Made by a program: the position numbers and the translations under genes. 64,000 nucleotides of DNA, from the NCBI GenBank assembly GCA_000756795.1, contig CCSI01000006.1:62001-126000 (forward strand), in the 5' to 3' direction. Shown here one piece after another: positions 34,888 through 43,671 of the stretch. The stretch comes from Qipengyuania vulgaris (GTDB taxonomy: Bacteria > Pseudomonadota > Alphaproteobacteria > Sphingomonadales > Sphingomonadaceae). Each line of letters opens with the position of its first letter. Within the stretch, counting starts at the first letter, position 1. The notes beneath the pieces are model-generated. The model had not been told where the DNA came from, made no database searches, and worked only from the letters and a program-made list of their open reading frames with translations.

Positions 34888-36981
34888 ATGCTGCGCCAGT
34901 ACGAACTCGTAGAGCGGGTCCTCGAATACGACCCCGACGCCGACGAGGCGATGCTCAACCGCGCCTATGTCTATACGGTGCAGAAGCACGGCACGCAGAC
35001 GCGCGCGAGCGGCGACCCCTATTTCAGCCATCCGGTCGAGGTCGCGGGCCTGATGACCGACCTGAAGCTCGACCAGGAGACCATCGCCACCGCGCTGCTC
35101 CACGATACGGTGGAGGACACGCTCGCCACCATCGACGATATCGAGAAGAACTTCGGCGGCGAGGTCGCGCGGCTGGTCGACGGGGTGACCAAGCTTTCAA
35201 AAATCGAGCAGATGCCCGAGAACGAGCGCGCGGCGGAAAACCTGCGCAAGTTCCTGCTCGCGATGAGCGAAGACATCCGCGTGCTGCTGGTGAAACTGGG
35301 CGACCGGCTGCACAACATGCGCACGCTCCACTTCATCAAGAAGCCCGAAAAGCGCCAGCGCATCGCGCGCGAGACGATGGATATCTACGCCCCCCTGGCA
35401 GAGCGCGTGGGCATGTACGAATACATGCGCGAGATGCAGCTGCTGGCCTTCGAGCAGATCGAGCCCGAAGCCTACACTACCATCACCAACCGCCTGCAGC
35501 AGATCCGCGAGCAGGATGGCGGGCAGGTCGATGCCATCGCGCTCGACATGAAGCACGCGCTGGCCGAGGCAGGGCTGAGCGTCGAGGTTTCCGGGCGCGA
35601 AAAGCACCCCTATTCGATCTGGCGCAAGATGGCCGAACGGCATGTATCGTTCGAGCAGGTGACCGACATCATGGCCTTCCGCGTCATCTGCGACGATGTG
35701 GCCGATTGCTACCGTGCGATGGGCGTACTGCACACCACGTGGCAATTCCTGCCGGGCAAGTTCAAGGACTACATCTCGACGCCGAAGACCAATGGGTATC
35801 GCAGCCTTCACACCTCGCTGATTTACGGCAAGTCGATGCGCGTCGAAGTGCAGATCCGCACGCGCGACATGCATCGCACGAACGAATTCGGGCTTGCCGC
35901 TCACTGGGCCTACAAGCAGGCGGAACGGCCCGATGGGCAGGTCGGCTGGCTGCGCGACCTCATCGAAATCGTCGATGCCAGCCACGATGCGGAAGAACTC
36001 CTCGAGCATACGCGCATGGCGATCTACCAGGATCGTATCTTCGCCTTCACCCCCAAGGGCGCGCTGCATCAGCTGCCCAAGGGCTCGACCGCGGTGGATT
36101 TCGCCTTTGCCGTCCATACCGAGCTTGGCACGCAGACGGTGGGCGCGAAAATCAACGGGCGGCACATGCCGCTGCGCACCCAGCTCAACAATGGCGACGT
36201 GGTCGAAATCCTCAAAGGCAAGAATGCCGAGCCGCAGATGAGCTGGCTCGGCTTCGTCATCACCGGCAAGGCGCGCGCCGCCATCCGCCGCGCGGTGCGC
36301 CTCAAGGAGCGCGGCGAAGTCGCCGAAATCGGGCAGAAGCTCTACGACGAAATCGTTACCCGCGTGCCCGCCAAGATCGGCAAGAAGGCGCTGCGCGAGG
36401 CCTTGAAGCGGCTCGAGATGGAAGAGCCGGAAGACCTCTTCTATGCCATCGGCGCGGCCAAGATTACCGACCGCGCGGTGATGGAAGCGCTGATGCCCGG
36501 CAGCACCGAGGGCATGGCCGACGAGGACGACGAATGGCTGCGCAGCGGCAAGTCGCTCTCCATCCGCGGCCTTACGCCGGGTGTCGGCTATGACCTCGCC
36601 GAATGCTGCCACCCCGTTCCGGGCGACCGCATCGTCGGCTTGCGCAAGCAGGACAAGGGCGTGGAAGTGCATGCCATCGATTGCCACCAGCTGGCGACCG
36701 GCATCGACAATGACTGGCTCGACCTCTCATGGGGCAAGCGTTCGCGCGGGGCGGTGGGCCGCCTGCGCGTGACGCTTTACGACCGCCCCGGCACACTGGC
36801 CGAGATGGCGGGAATCTTTGCGCAGAACGTGGTCAATGTGAAAAGCCTCGAGCAGACCCAGCTCGACCATCCCTTCACCACTTACGAGGTCGATCTCGAA
36901 GTGCAGGACCTTGCCCACCTCACCCGCATCCTGAGCGCCCTGCGCGCCAGCGATGCCGTGGCGCAGGCGGAGCGCGCATGA
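34888..36981 (+). CDS. spoT: bifunctional (p)ppGpp synthetase/hydrolase
   Basis: The 697-residue product is a full-length RSH protein: HD hydrolase domain with HPVEVAGL and LLHDTVEDT (residues 45-150), synthetase domain with GYRSLHTSL and the YSIWRK segment (about 230-345), TGS (about 385-445), a helical region, and a C-terminal ACT domain. Both catalytic domains look intact, which is the norm where a genome has one long RSH. It makes and degrades the stringent alarmone. It overlaps the VOC gene as ATGA. Confidence 0.95.
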   Translation: MLRQYELVERVLEYDPDADEAMLNRAYVYTVQKHGTQTRASGDPYFSHPVEVAGLMTDLKLDQETIATALLHDTVEDTLATIDDIEKNFGGEVARLVDGVTKLSKIEQMPENERAAENLRKFLLAMSEDIRVLLVKLGDRLHNMRTLHFIKKPEKRQRIARETMDIYAPLAERVGMYEYMREMQLLAFEQIEPEAYTTITNRLQQIREQDGGQVDAIALDMKHALAEAGLSVEVSGREKHPYSIWRKMAERHVSFEQVTDIMAFRVICDDVADCYRAMGVLHTTWQFLPGKFKDYISTPKTNGYRSLHTSLIYGKSMRVEVQIRTRDMHRTNEFGLAAHWAYKQAERPDGQVGWLRDLIEIVDASHDAEELLEHTRMAIYQDRIFAFTPKGALHQLPKGSTAVDFAFAVHTELGTQTVGAKINGRHMPLRTQLNNGDVVEILKGKNAEPQMSWLGFVITGKARAAIRRAVRLKERGEVAEIGQKLYDEIVTRVPAKIGKKALREALKRLEMEEPEDLFYAIGAAKITDRAVMEALMPGSTEGMADEDDEWLRSGKSLSIRGLTPGVGYDLAECCHPVPGDRIVGLRKQDKGVEVHAIDCHQLATGIDNDWLDLSWGKRSRGAVGRLRVTLYDRPGTLAEMAGIFAQNVVNVKSLEQTQLDHPFTTYEVDLEVQDLAHLTRILSALRASDAVAQAERA

Positions 36982-37343
36982 GCTTGCTTCTTGGCATAGA
37001 CCACATCCAGCTCGCCATGCCGCACGGCGGCGAGCCGCATGCGCGCAAGTTCTGGACCGGCGTGATGGGGCTGGAGGAAGTCACCAAGCCATCGCACCTT
37101 GCGGTCAATGGCGGCTGCTGGTTCGAGAGCGAGGGGATAGCCATCCATTGCGGCGTGGAAGATGCCTTCCTCCCCGCCCGCCGCGCGCATCCCGCGCTGC
37201 TGGTCGAGAACCTCGGCGCGCTGGTCGCCAAGCTCGAGGCCTCGGGCGTGCCTTTCAAACCGGGCAAGGAATTGGAAGGCTACCGCCGCGGCGACATCGC
37301 CGACCCCTTCGGCAACCGCATCGAGCTAATGGAAAAGCTCTAG
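36978..37343 (+). CDS. VOC (glyoxalase/bleomycin resistance) family protein
   Basis: The 121-residue protein starts in an ATGA overlap with spoT; the longer open frame upstream is a spoT shadow. It has the betaalphabetabetabeta VOC pattern with metal-ligand candidates at H9 (GIDHIQLAMP), H57 region (AIHCGVEDAF) and the glutamate in GNRIELMEK. Substrate unknown. Its stop shares the CTAG tetramer with the stop of the convergent DUF1905 gene. Confidence 0.88.
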   Translation: MSLLLGIDHIQLAMPHGGEPHARKFWTGVMGLEEVTKPSHLAVNGGCWFESEGIAIHCGVEDAFLPARRAHPALLVENLGALVAKLEASGVPFKPGKELEGYRRGDIADPFGNRIELMEKL

Positions 37344-37657
37344 AGTAATTCGAGTCTAAGCGAGACGCTGTCACCTTCGTCAAGGTCCTCGGCGCGCATC
37401 ACTTTCTTCGAGATGAGCAGGACCCATTCGGTTTTCTGGCTTTGCGGAAAGACCGAAGTCTTCCACTGAGTCCCGCCAACCCGCGCCATCACCTTGACCG
37501 AGCCGAACCCGCGCCGCGCACCGAATTCAAGCCGGTGCAGCCGCTCATGCATGGCGATGGCCTCGGCGGTATCGCCGGTGATGGTGACGAGGTGATAGGT
37601 CCCGCGGTCACCCTGCCAGCGCTTCAGCGGCAGGGTGCAGGAGAGCGTCTCGCTCAC
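37340..37657 (-). CDS. DUF1905 protein
   Basis: The 105-residue product matches DUF1905, a small beta-barrel domain (YHLVTITGDTAEAI ... GFGSVKVMARVGGTQWKTSVFP). Function unknown. It starts with GTG in a GTGA overlap with the cyclophilin gene upstream and stops on the shared CTAG. Confidence 0.85.
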   Translation of the reverse strand: MSETLSCTLPLKRWQGDRGTYHLVTITGDTAEAIAMHERLHRLEFGARRGFGSVKVMARVGGTQWKTSVFPQSQKTEWVLLISKKVMRAEDLDEGDSVSLRLELL

Positions 37658-38748
37658 TCCGCCACGCGGCGCACGGGGACCATGACGTTGCAGACATCGG
37701 CCCCGCCTGCAGGCACGATGAAGAACGGGTCGCGCCGGTTCGCCCGGGCCTTGACGTAATCAGCAAAGGTCGTTCCCCCTGCATCGAGATATTCGAACTC
37801 CGGCCGGTCGTTTTCAGGAAGGTCGTTTGCGACACGCACGCTGAGGATGGGCGTCCGCATGCCCTCGTCCTCATAAAAGCCCAGCTGTCCCTTGCCGCGC
37901 GGCAGGCTCGAGAGGTGTTCGATACCTTCGACAATCCGGCCGACCAGCGCGATGTTGCGGTCGAGATGACGCGGTGCGTGACCGATGACTGTGTAAAGCT
38001 CCGCACCCGTGCCGGCATCGGGCGAGAGATTGCGGCCCACGCCGACCATGCCGTAGCAATGGATGGGCCAGACCTTGGAAGGCCCGGTCGCGTGGTCCTT
38101 GTACTTCACAATCGTCCCGGTGGTCTGGTTGACCTGCTCGACGATTATTTCCCCGTCAGTGAAATCCATCGCCACGGGCATGGCCCCGACAAAAGCAAAG
38201 CCGTTCGCGTAAGGGTCGTCGAAACCGGTCCACCCGCGCGCGGCCCTGGTGGTCGGCGTCAGTCGCTGGACAGCATCCCGGCGTCCCCTGGTGGACCAAA
38301 GCTTGTCAAACATGTCCGGGGTGTAGGCGAGGACGTAATCCTCCTCGCTGGTGTCGACGAGTCCCTCGGGAAGAGCCTTCGGCGGACCATCACTCTCGGG
38401 ATTGTCGTACTTCGCATCGCCCCACTGGACGACGTAATTGTCTTGCACGCGGTTGACGGTGATGTTGTCGAACCAGCCCGAACGCGCGAAGGTGCGGATA
38501 TTGGCGGTCCACTTCTCGCTGAAGGGGGCTGGCATGAGCTGGATGATGACTTCGCGCGGATTGCCTTTTGCATCGGGGGCGAGCGTCATGACGATAAGGT
38601 CTTCCGCCAGGATTGCGTTCCACTCTTCCGCACCGGCCTTGGCAACGATTTCATTGGGGCTTGGCGGCGGCGTCTCGCCTCCCTCCTGCGCTGCTATGGT
38701 AGAGCTAAGTGCGAGCGCTGCAGCGAGCGAAATCAGGTGCTTGGTCAT
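37654..38748 (-). CDS. exported cyclophilin-type peptidyl-prolyl isomerase
   Basis: The 364-residue protein starts at ATG 38748 with a signal peptide (ISLAAALALSSTIAAQ). A cyclophilin-like domain follows the first strand (REVIIQLMPAPFSEKWTANI, then GWFDNITVNRVQDNYVVQWGD), with an insertion of about 70 residues before the GMVGVGRN and IVEGIEHLSSLPRG segments. The insertion makes it larger than the usual cyclophilin. It would act on periplasmic proteins. An intrinsic-terminator-like hairpin lies 29 bases before its start, so it may have leader control. Confidence 0.85.
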   Translation of the reverse strand: MTKHLISLAAALALSSTIAAQEGGETPPPSPNEIVAKAGAEEWNAILAEDLIVMTLAPDAKGNPREVIIQLMPAPFSEKWTANIRTFARSGWFDNITVNRVQDNYVVQWGDAKYDNPESDGPPKALPEGLVDTSEEDYVLAYTPDMFDKLWSTRGRRDAVQRLTPTTRAARGWTGFDDPYANGFAFVGAMPVAMDFTDGEIIVEQVNQTTGTIVKYKDHATGPSKVWPIHCYGMVGVGRNLSPDAGTGAELYTVIGHAPRHLDRNIALVGRIVEGIEHLSSLPRGKGQLGFYEDEGMRTPILSVRVANDLPENDRPEFEYLDAGGTTFADYVKARANRRDPFFIVPAGGADVCNVMVPVRRVAE

Positions 38749-38776
38749 GGCGTGGGAGCTTGGCAGCATTGCGGCC

Positions 38777-38824
38777 AAACAAAAAGCCCCTTCACGCGCG
38801 TTATAGAGGGCGGGAAGGGGCTTT
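38777..38824 (-). terminator. terminator-like hairpin in front of the cyclophilin gene
   Basis: Read on the minus strand, AAAGCCCCTTC (38814-38824) pairs with GAAGGGGCTTT (38783-38793) and is followed by TTTTTGTTT. No minus-strand gene lies between it and the tRNA, so it is either the end of a short unknown transcript or an attenuator in the cyclophilin leader. Confidence 0.6.
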
Positions 38825-39049
38825 GATGCGATGTTCGCAGGGAATGCCATTCCGCGCAGCACCGCAACTTGGGGGGTGTAACCGGATAATGCGCACCCGC
38901 GCGCGGCGGTTCCCACGGTTCGTCGCATTTTGGTTCGGAAGAGCCGGGCCATGGCTGTTGCGCGTGAAGGTGACTCCCGCTAGAGGCCCGCGGTCCGACC
39001 AATCCCTGCCGCGCTCAAGCAGCGAAGCGGTAGCGCGAATCAGGATAAC

Positions 39050-39140
39050 GGAGCAGTGGCCGAGTGGTCGAAGGCGCACGCCTGGAAAGTGTGTATACGG
39101 TAACCCCGTATCGAGGGTTCGAATCCCTCCTGCTCCGCCA
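39050..39140 (+). tRNA. tRNA-Ser (anticodon GGA)
   Basis: The 91-nt cloverleaf has acceptor arms GGAGCAG/CTGCTCC, an anticodon loop CTGGAAA on a CACGC/GTGTG stem, a long variable arm (TATACGGTAACCCCGTATC) typical of tRNA-Ser, a T loop GGTTCGAATCC, and an encoded CCA. It reads UCC and UCU serine codons. Confidence 0.97.
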
Positions 39141-39416
39141 TTCCTTTGCACGAATGTACGGAGGGGCGCATTTACGCGAGGGAACCTGCATTGACGGCCT
39201 TCGGTGGATTGAATTTGCTCGCTAGTGGGACCGGCTGAATCATCAAGTCTGGGAGTGGCGAAGCTGCTGGAAGCGACCGGAAATTATGAATCGCTCCGAT
39301 AAGGTTGGAGTGATGTCGACATCGATCTTGTGGTCGACTGCCAGATAAGACTGGATGCGTCTAAAACCTGGCGACCGATTTCGTACTGTGAGTGACCATT
39401 CGCGCAGCGGCGGAGA

Positions 39417-39758
39417 TCAGTCGGTCTTGAGTTCGGCGGCGAACATTCGTGCGAAATCGCGCCATTTTGTCTCGTCCAGTTCGGCGTCCATCACATCGAA
39501 ATCCAGCGCCAGGATTTCGCGCCCGGTCCGGTCGCTTGCCACGGCCCGTGCCTGGGTGGGAGAATGACGTTCGACAGAAAGGCTTGCGACGTCCGCGCGC
39601 CCAATCGCTGCGACAGCCTGGCGGAATATATCGCAGACCCGTTCGCCCTCACCACCGGTGTAATGGCAAGCCAGTGTTTCACTGTTCACTTGAGCCTCTC
39701 CTTCTCCGGCCACGCAGGCGGTCGTGAAGAGCAAGCTGGAGAGAAAAAGCAAATGCAT
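39417..39758 (-). CDS. small lipoprotein of unknown function
   Basis: The 113-residue product has a short signal peptide with lipobox FTTAC at the start, two further cysteines (LACHY ... RVCDIF) and a mixed alpha/beta tail. No family was recognised. It lies just downstream of the RTX protease gene on the same strand (18-base gap), so it may be transcribed with it; RTX protease operons often carry a periplasmic inhibitor at this place, but the sequence does not show that fold clearly. Confidence 0.65.
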   Translation of the reverse strand: MHLLFLSSLLFTTACVAGEGEAQVNSETLACHYTGGEGERVCDIFRQAVAAIGRADVASLSVERHSPTQARAVASDRTGREILALDFDVMDAELDETKWRDFARMFAAELKTD

Positions 39759-39776
39759 CGGGCCACATCAACCGCG

Positions 39777-42194
39777 TTAAAGGACCGGCGTGTCGGCACC
39801 GAGGATCGCGTTGTCGGCGCTATTGATTGGCGGCGGTGCCGAAGCGCCGACCGCGGTGAAGTGCGAGGCATTCAGCGCGGTCTGCGCGGATACCTGGGCG
39901 AAAAGATAGGCGTCTTCGCCGCCGACACCGTCCGGGTCGTAGAAGAGCTTGCCCGTCGACCATTGGTAGATGATGCGGTCATCGGCATCGCCCGCTTCGG
40001 TGCCGTATACAAAGGCGCTTTCTGCCAACTGGCCCCAATCAAGCTCGCCGAAGCCGACGTTGCGCTTGAGCAGGATGCTGTCTTCGGCGGTGTCGAAATC
40101 GGTGATTATGTTCAGATTGGCCTCGCCGAACATTTCCATCTCGAAAGTGTCGGTGCCGCTGCCGCCGGTCAGGATGTCGATGCCGAAACCACCTGAAAGA
40201 TAGTCGCCGCCGTTTCCGCCGGACAATTCGTCATCGCCGTCACTGCCGAAGAGCTTGTCCCATCCAGCACCACCCAGAATGACATCGTCGCCGCCCTGGC
40301 CGTAGATCTCGTCGCTACCGCCGTCTCCGTGGATCTGGTCGTCACCCAGGCCGCCATAGAGGAGGTCGATACCCAGTCCGCCGAAAAGCTCGTCGAGACC
40401 GTCGCCTCCGATGACGGTATCATCGCCGTCCGCGCCGACGAGCCGGTCATTGCCGTCTCCGCCGACGATGCGGTCATTGCCGGCACCGCCATTGATGATA
40501 TCCGCCCCGAAATTACCGTTGAGGTTGTCGTCGCCATCCTCGCCGTAAATGTAATCGTTGCCGTTTCCGCCGCCGACGATGTCATCCCCGATACCGCCGT
40601 AAATGCGGTCGTAGCCGTTCGAGCCGTAGAGCTCGTCGGCGCCGTACCCGCCATTCATCTCGTCGTTGTTGAGACCGCCGCGGATCTCGTCATTACCCTC
40701 GTTTCCGTTGAGCGTATCTTCGCCCCAACCGCCGTAGATTACATCGTCACCGACATTTCCGGCGATAATGTCGTCACCGTCGTAGCCATTCAGATAGTCA
40801 TTGCCGCCATTACCCTGCAGCAAATTGTTGGCAGCGTTGCCGTAGACGGTGTCGGCACCGGAACCGGCGCGGGCCCATTCGATGACCGTCCCGCGCGCAA
40901 TCGAGACATTGCCCACGAGACCGCCGATGTTGGAAAACGACTCCTCCCGCAGGTCGATCAGCTGGTCTTGCGAGAAGCCGCTGTAATCGAGCTGGTCGGC
41001 ACCGCCGCCGCTGTCGACAATCGTGTAGGCGACGGTCGGATACTGGTTCGCATCATGGATCGCGCGGTCCGAGGTCGAGTTGAAGCCATAGACCGTCGAA
41101 CCAAGCCGTGTCGTGGTCGAGGCCCCGTAGAGGTCGATCATCGCCGCGACATCGGCCATCATCGGCGAGCCGACATAAGCGAACGAGAATCCCTCCTGGC
41201 TAAGGTAGGTATTATCGTTGGCGTCGAAATAGCTCATGACGGTGTAGGGCCAGCCATCATTGAGATAGAGCGCGTCGTTGGCGTAGCTCGCATCGCCGTT
41301 GTAATTTCCGGCATGGCCAAGCCCAAGCGCATGGCCGATTTCATGCAGATAGGTCTGGAAGGCGTAGCTGTTCAGAGTAGCGTTGACCGGAACCCAGCTC
41401 GAGTTGATGTTGATGGTCGATGCGATAATCGTGCTGCCGGACCTCGACGACTGGGCATAGGCACCATCTTCGGTGTTGCTGAAGGTAATCTCGGCATTGC
41501 CGCTAACTTCCTGGAAGGTGACGCCAATGACATCGCCCCACAGCAGCAAGGCTTCGCGCGCGAGACCCTGTTCGCTCGCGTTGAGGGATGTGATGTCGAC
41601 CGTAATGGTGTCATCCACACCGACATTGAAGGAGCGTTGGTTTCCGCCCCAATACCCTTCCGTCAGCTGGTCGGAAATCTGGTCGATCGTGAAAAGTTCT
41701 AGTGGCGCGGCTTCGCTCACAGAGAGCGTGTATTCGCCCGTTTCGAGGCTGTTGTAGGAATCAGCCTCGATATAATATGTGCCGGTCGTGGAAGCGGTAA
41801 ACCGCATGAGCGAGTTCAGCCCGTCGCCGCCATCGTCGTTGCGAGCCAGCTCGAAACCGCTTGCGTTGTAAATCCTGAGATAAGTGTCTGCGACAGGATC
41901 GGTCCCGGTCCCCGAGAGAGAAATGGAGATGGTCTGGCCGGCGGTAAGCTCGATGCGGAACCAGTCGGTATCGCCCACCGCTTCCAGTTCATCGGTAATG
42001 CTTTCGCCCACGGAAATTGTCGCGGTGGTCGAAGCGTCACCCGGAGTGTCCTGGCCATTGGCGTAGACCAGCGAACCGGAATCATAGTGCAGCTTGGCGT
42101 CGATTAGCGGCAGGACAATTGTGTCGCCGCCCATGAGCGTACGGCTGTCGGACTTGCATACCGAGCACGCGCAACACGATTCGACTTCAAACAT
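39777..42194 (-). CDS. RTX metalloprotease (serralysin-like, M10B) with PPC domain
   Basis: The 805-residue product is a type I secretion substrate. Order: a Cys-rich N-terminus (ESCCACSVC), a PPC-like beta domain (about 60-160), the metalloprotease domain with HEIGHALGLGH at 284-294 and Met-turn VMSYFD at 319, then about 25 glycine/aspartate RTX nonapeptides (about 455-680) and a C-terminal domain of about 125 residues with the uncleaved secretion signal. GGAAGGG lies nine bases before the ATG. The PPC domain placed before the protease is unusual for serralysins, and so are the four N-terminal cysteines in a calcium-dependent extracellular enzyme. It is the last gene after TolC-ABC-HlyD. Confidence 0.93.
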   Translation of the reverse strand: MFEVESCCACSVCKSDSRTLMGGDTIVLPLIDAKLHYDSGSLVYANGQDTPGDASTTATISVGESITDELEAVGDTDWFRIELTAGQTISISLSGTGTDPVADTYLRIYNASGFELARNDDGGDGLNSLMRFTASTTGTYYIEADSYNSLETGEYTLSVSEAAPLELFTIDQISDQLTEGYWGGNQRSFNVGVDDTITVDITSLNASEQGLAREALLLWGDVIGVTFQEVSGNAEITFSNTEDGAYAQSSRSGSTIIASTININSSWVPVNATLNSYAFQTYLHEIGHALGLGHAGNYNGDASYANDALYLNDGWPYTVMSYFDANDNTYLSQEGFSFAYVGSPMMADVAAMIDLYGASTTTRLGSTVYGFNSTSDRAIHDANQYPTVAYTIVDSGGGADQLDYSGFSQDQLIDLREESFSNIGGLVGNVSIARGTVIEWARAGSGADTVYGNAANNLLQGNGGNDYLNGYDGDDIIAGNVGDDVIYGGWGEDTLNGNEGNDEIRGGLNNDEMNGGYGADELYGSNGYDRIYGGIGDDIVGGGNGNDYIYGEDGDDNLNGNFGADIINGGAGNDRIVGGDGNDRLVGADGDDTVIGGDGLDELFGGLGIDLLYGGLGDDQIHGDGGSDEIYGQGGDDVILGGAGWDKLFGSDGDDELSGGNGGDYLSGGFGIDILTGGSGTDTFEMEMFGEANLNIITDFDTAEDSILLKRNVGFGELDWGQLAESAFVYGTEAGDADDRIIYQWSTGKLFYDPDGVGGEDAYLFAQVSAQTALNASHFTAVGASAPPPINSADNAILGADTPVL

Positions 42195-42272
42195 GCGATG
42201 ACCCTTCCCAATCTGTCGGAGCGCGATGGCGGTGGCCCCGGCGCACGCACCATGCCAGAAAATCTATCGCAC

Positions 42273-42292
42273 ATCACGCCTTTCGACGTGAT
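42273..42292 (-). other. hairpin between hlyD-like and protease genes
   Basis: ATCACG and CGTGAT arms with an eight-base loop lie between the adaptor stop and the protease start. No T-run follows, so it is more likely an RNA processing or stability element that lets the protease level differ from its exporter. Confidence 0.4.
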
Positions 42293-42315
42293 TAATTAGC
42301 TCTAAGTAGCCTTAC

Positions 42316-43671
42316 TTATTCGCGGAACGCGGTTTCCGACAGGCGCGTGATTGGCGTCAGGATGTACTGGAGCACGGTGCGCTTGTCGCCGAGCAGGCTG
42401 ACGTCGGCAATCATGCCCGGTCCGATGGCGAGCTCCTGCCCCCCTGGCCCTTCGAGTGCGTTGTCCTGGGTCGTGACGCGCACGAGGTAATAGATCTCGC
42501 CCGATTGCGGATCCTGGATGGAGTCCGCCGAGATGGTTGAGACCACCCCTTCGAGCTTGCCATAGACCGACTGGTCGTAGGCCGTGATGCCGACATTTGC
42601 TTTCTGCCCGATACGCACATTGCCAATGTCCTGCGGCGACACGCGCGCTTCGACCAGCAGGCTGTCTTCCTGCGCCACGAGTTCGACCAGCGCCTCGCCC
42701 GGGCTGATGGCACTGCCGCGCGTAGTTACAAGCACGCGGCTGACCTTGCCCTTGATGGGCGCGCGCAGCGTGGTGCGCTGGAAGCGTTCCTGAAGCGCGG
42801 GAAGCGTGCTCGAGCGGGCTTCGAATTCGGCCTGCGTCACGGCAAGCTCGCTCGCCGCCTGTTCGCGCCAGTCCTGCCTGATACGGGCGAGGTTGGCGCT
42901 CGCCTCGGCAACCTGCGCCTGCGCACGACCGAGAGTGGCGCGCGCGCCTTCGAGGTCGCTGCGGGCGCTCGATGCTTCGGCTTCGGCGCGGGTGAGGGTG
43001 AGGCGCGGCTCGATGCCGTTTTCGACCAGCGGGCGAACAGCGGAAAGCTCGGTCTCGGCGCGTGTAAGCGCGCTCTGGCGCGATGCGACGGCGGCATTGG
43101 CTTCGGCTACCTGCTGGCGCGAACGCTGGAGCTGCGCCGAGCCTGCCGCAAGCGCGCTGCGAAGGTTTGCCTGGCGCGAGGCATAAAGTGCCTTCTCGAT
43201 TTCGAGCTGGCGCGCGGCCTCTTCGTCGGCCGGGGCCGGATAGCTGGGCGCGCGGCCGGTCACTTCGGCGGTAAGGCGCGCCACCTTCATGTCGAGCGCA
43301 TCGGCAGTCGCCTTGGTGCTGCCGAGGTTGGCACCTGTCTCGGTCGGGTCGAGGCGCAGCAGCGGCTGACCTGCGGTAACCTCTTCACCCGGACGCACGA
43401 GGATGTCTTCGAGGATACCGCCCTCGAGGCTGGAGACGACCTGCAACTCGCTGCTCGAAATCACGCGGCCCATCCCGCGCACGGTGCGGTCGATTTCGGC
43501 AAAGGCGGCCCAGATGATGAAGACCACGAAGAAGACGAGGATTCCCCAGAAGAGGAACTTCGAGGCCTTGCCCGGCTCGATATCGTCGACGAAGTCTTCG
43601 ATGTGCCGTTCTTGCTCCTCGTCATGGATGACGATGGGCTCTTCGGATTGTTCTGCGGGAAGCGTGTTCAT
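42316..43671 (-). CDS. HlyD-family periplasmic adaptor of type I secretion
   Basis: The 451-residue adaptor has a short cytoplasmic part, one TM (about residues 38-60), a long coiled-coil hairpin (about 125-285, rich in Ala/Glu/Arg), a lipoyl-like half-motif (VVSSLEGGILEDILVRPGEEV), and a beta-barrel C-terminus with the LRAPIKGKVS segment. It links the ABC exporter to TolC. The ATG overlaps the ABC stop as ATGA. Confidence 0.93.
   Translation of the reverse strand: MNTLPAEQSEEPIVIHDEEQERHIEDFVDDIEPGKASKFLFWGILVFFVVFIIWAAFAEIDRTVRGMGRVISSSELQVVSSLEGGILEDILVRPGEEVTAGQPLLRLDPTETGANLGSTKATADALDMKVARLTAEVTGRAPSYPAPADEEAARQLEIEKALYASRQANLRSALAAGSAQLQRSRQQVAEANAAVASRQSALTRAETELSAVRPLVENGIEPRLTLTRAEAEASSARSDLEGARATLGRAQAQVAEASANLARIRQDWREQAASELAVTQAEFEARSSTLPALQERFQRTTLRAPIKGKVSRVLVTTRGSAISPGEALVELVAQEDSLLVEARVSPQDIGNVRIGQKANVGITAYDQSVYGKLEGVVSTISADSIQDPQSGEIYYLVRVTTQDNALEGPGGQELAIGPGMIADVSLLGDKRTVLQYILTPITRLSETAFRE

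Noticed and set aside
38801-39151. Frame across tRNA-Ser with a [11 protein letters not shown]-type sequence
   Set aside because: This is the well-known spurious antisense translation of a tRNA gene; the same occurs at 47309-47947.
40329-41702. 457-codon + frame opposite the RTX protease
   Set aside because: Val/Ile/Ala-rich shadow produced by the glycine/aspartate repeat codons; no SD or motif.
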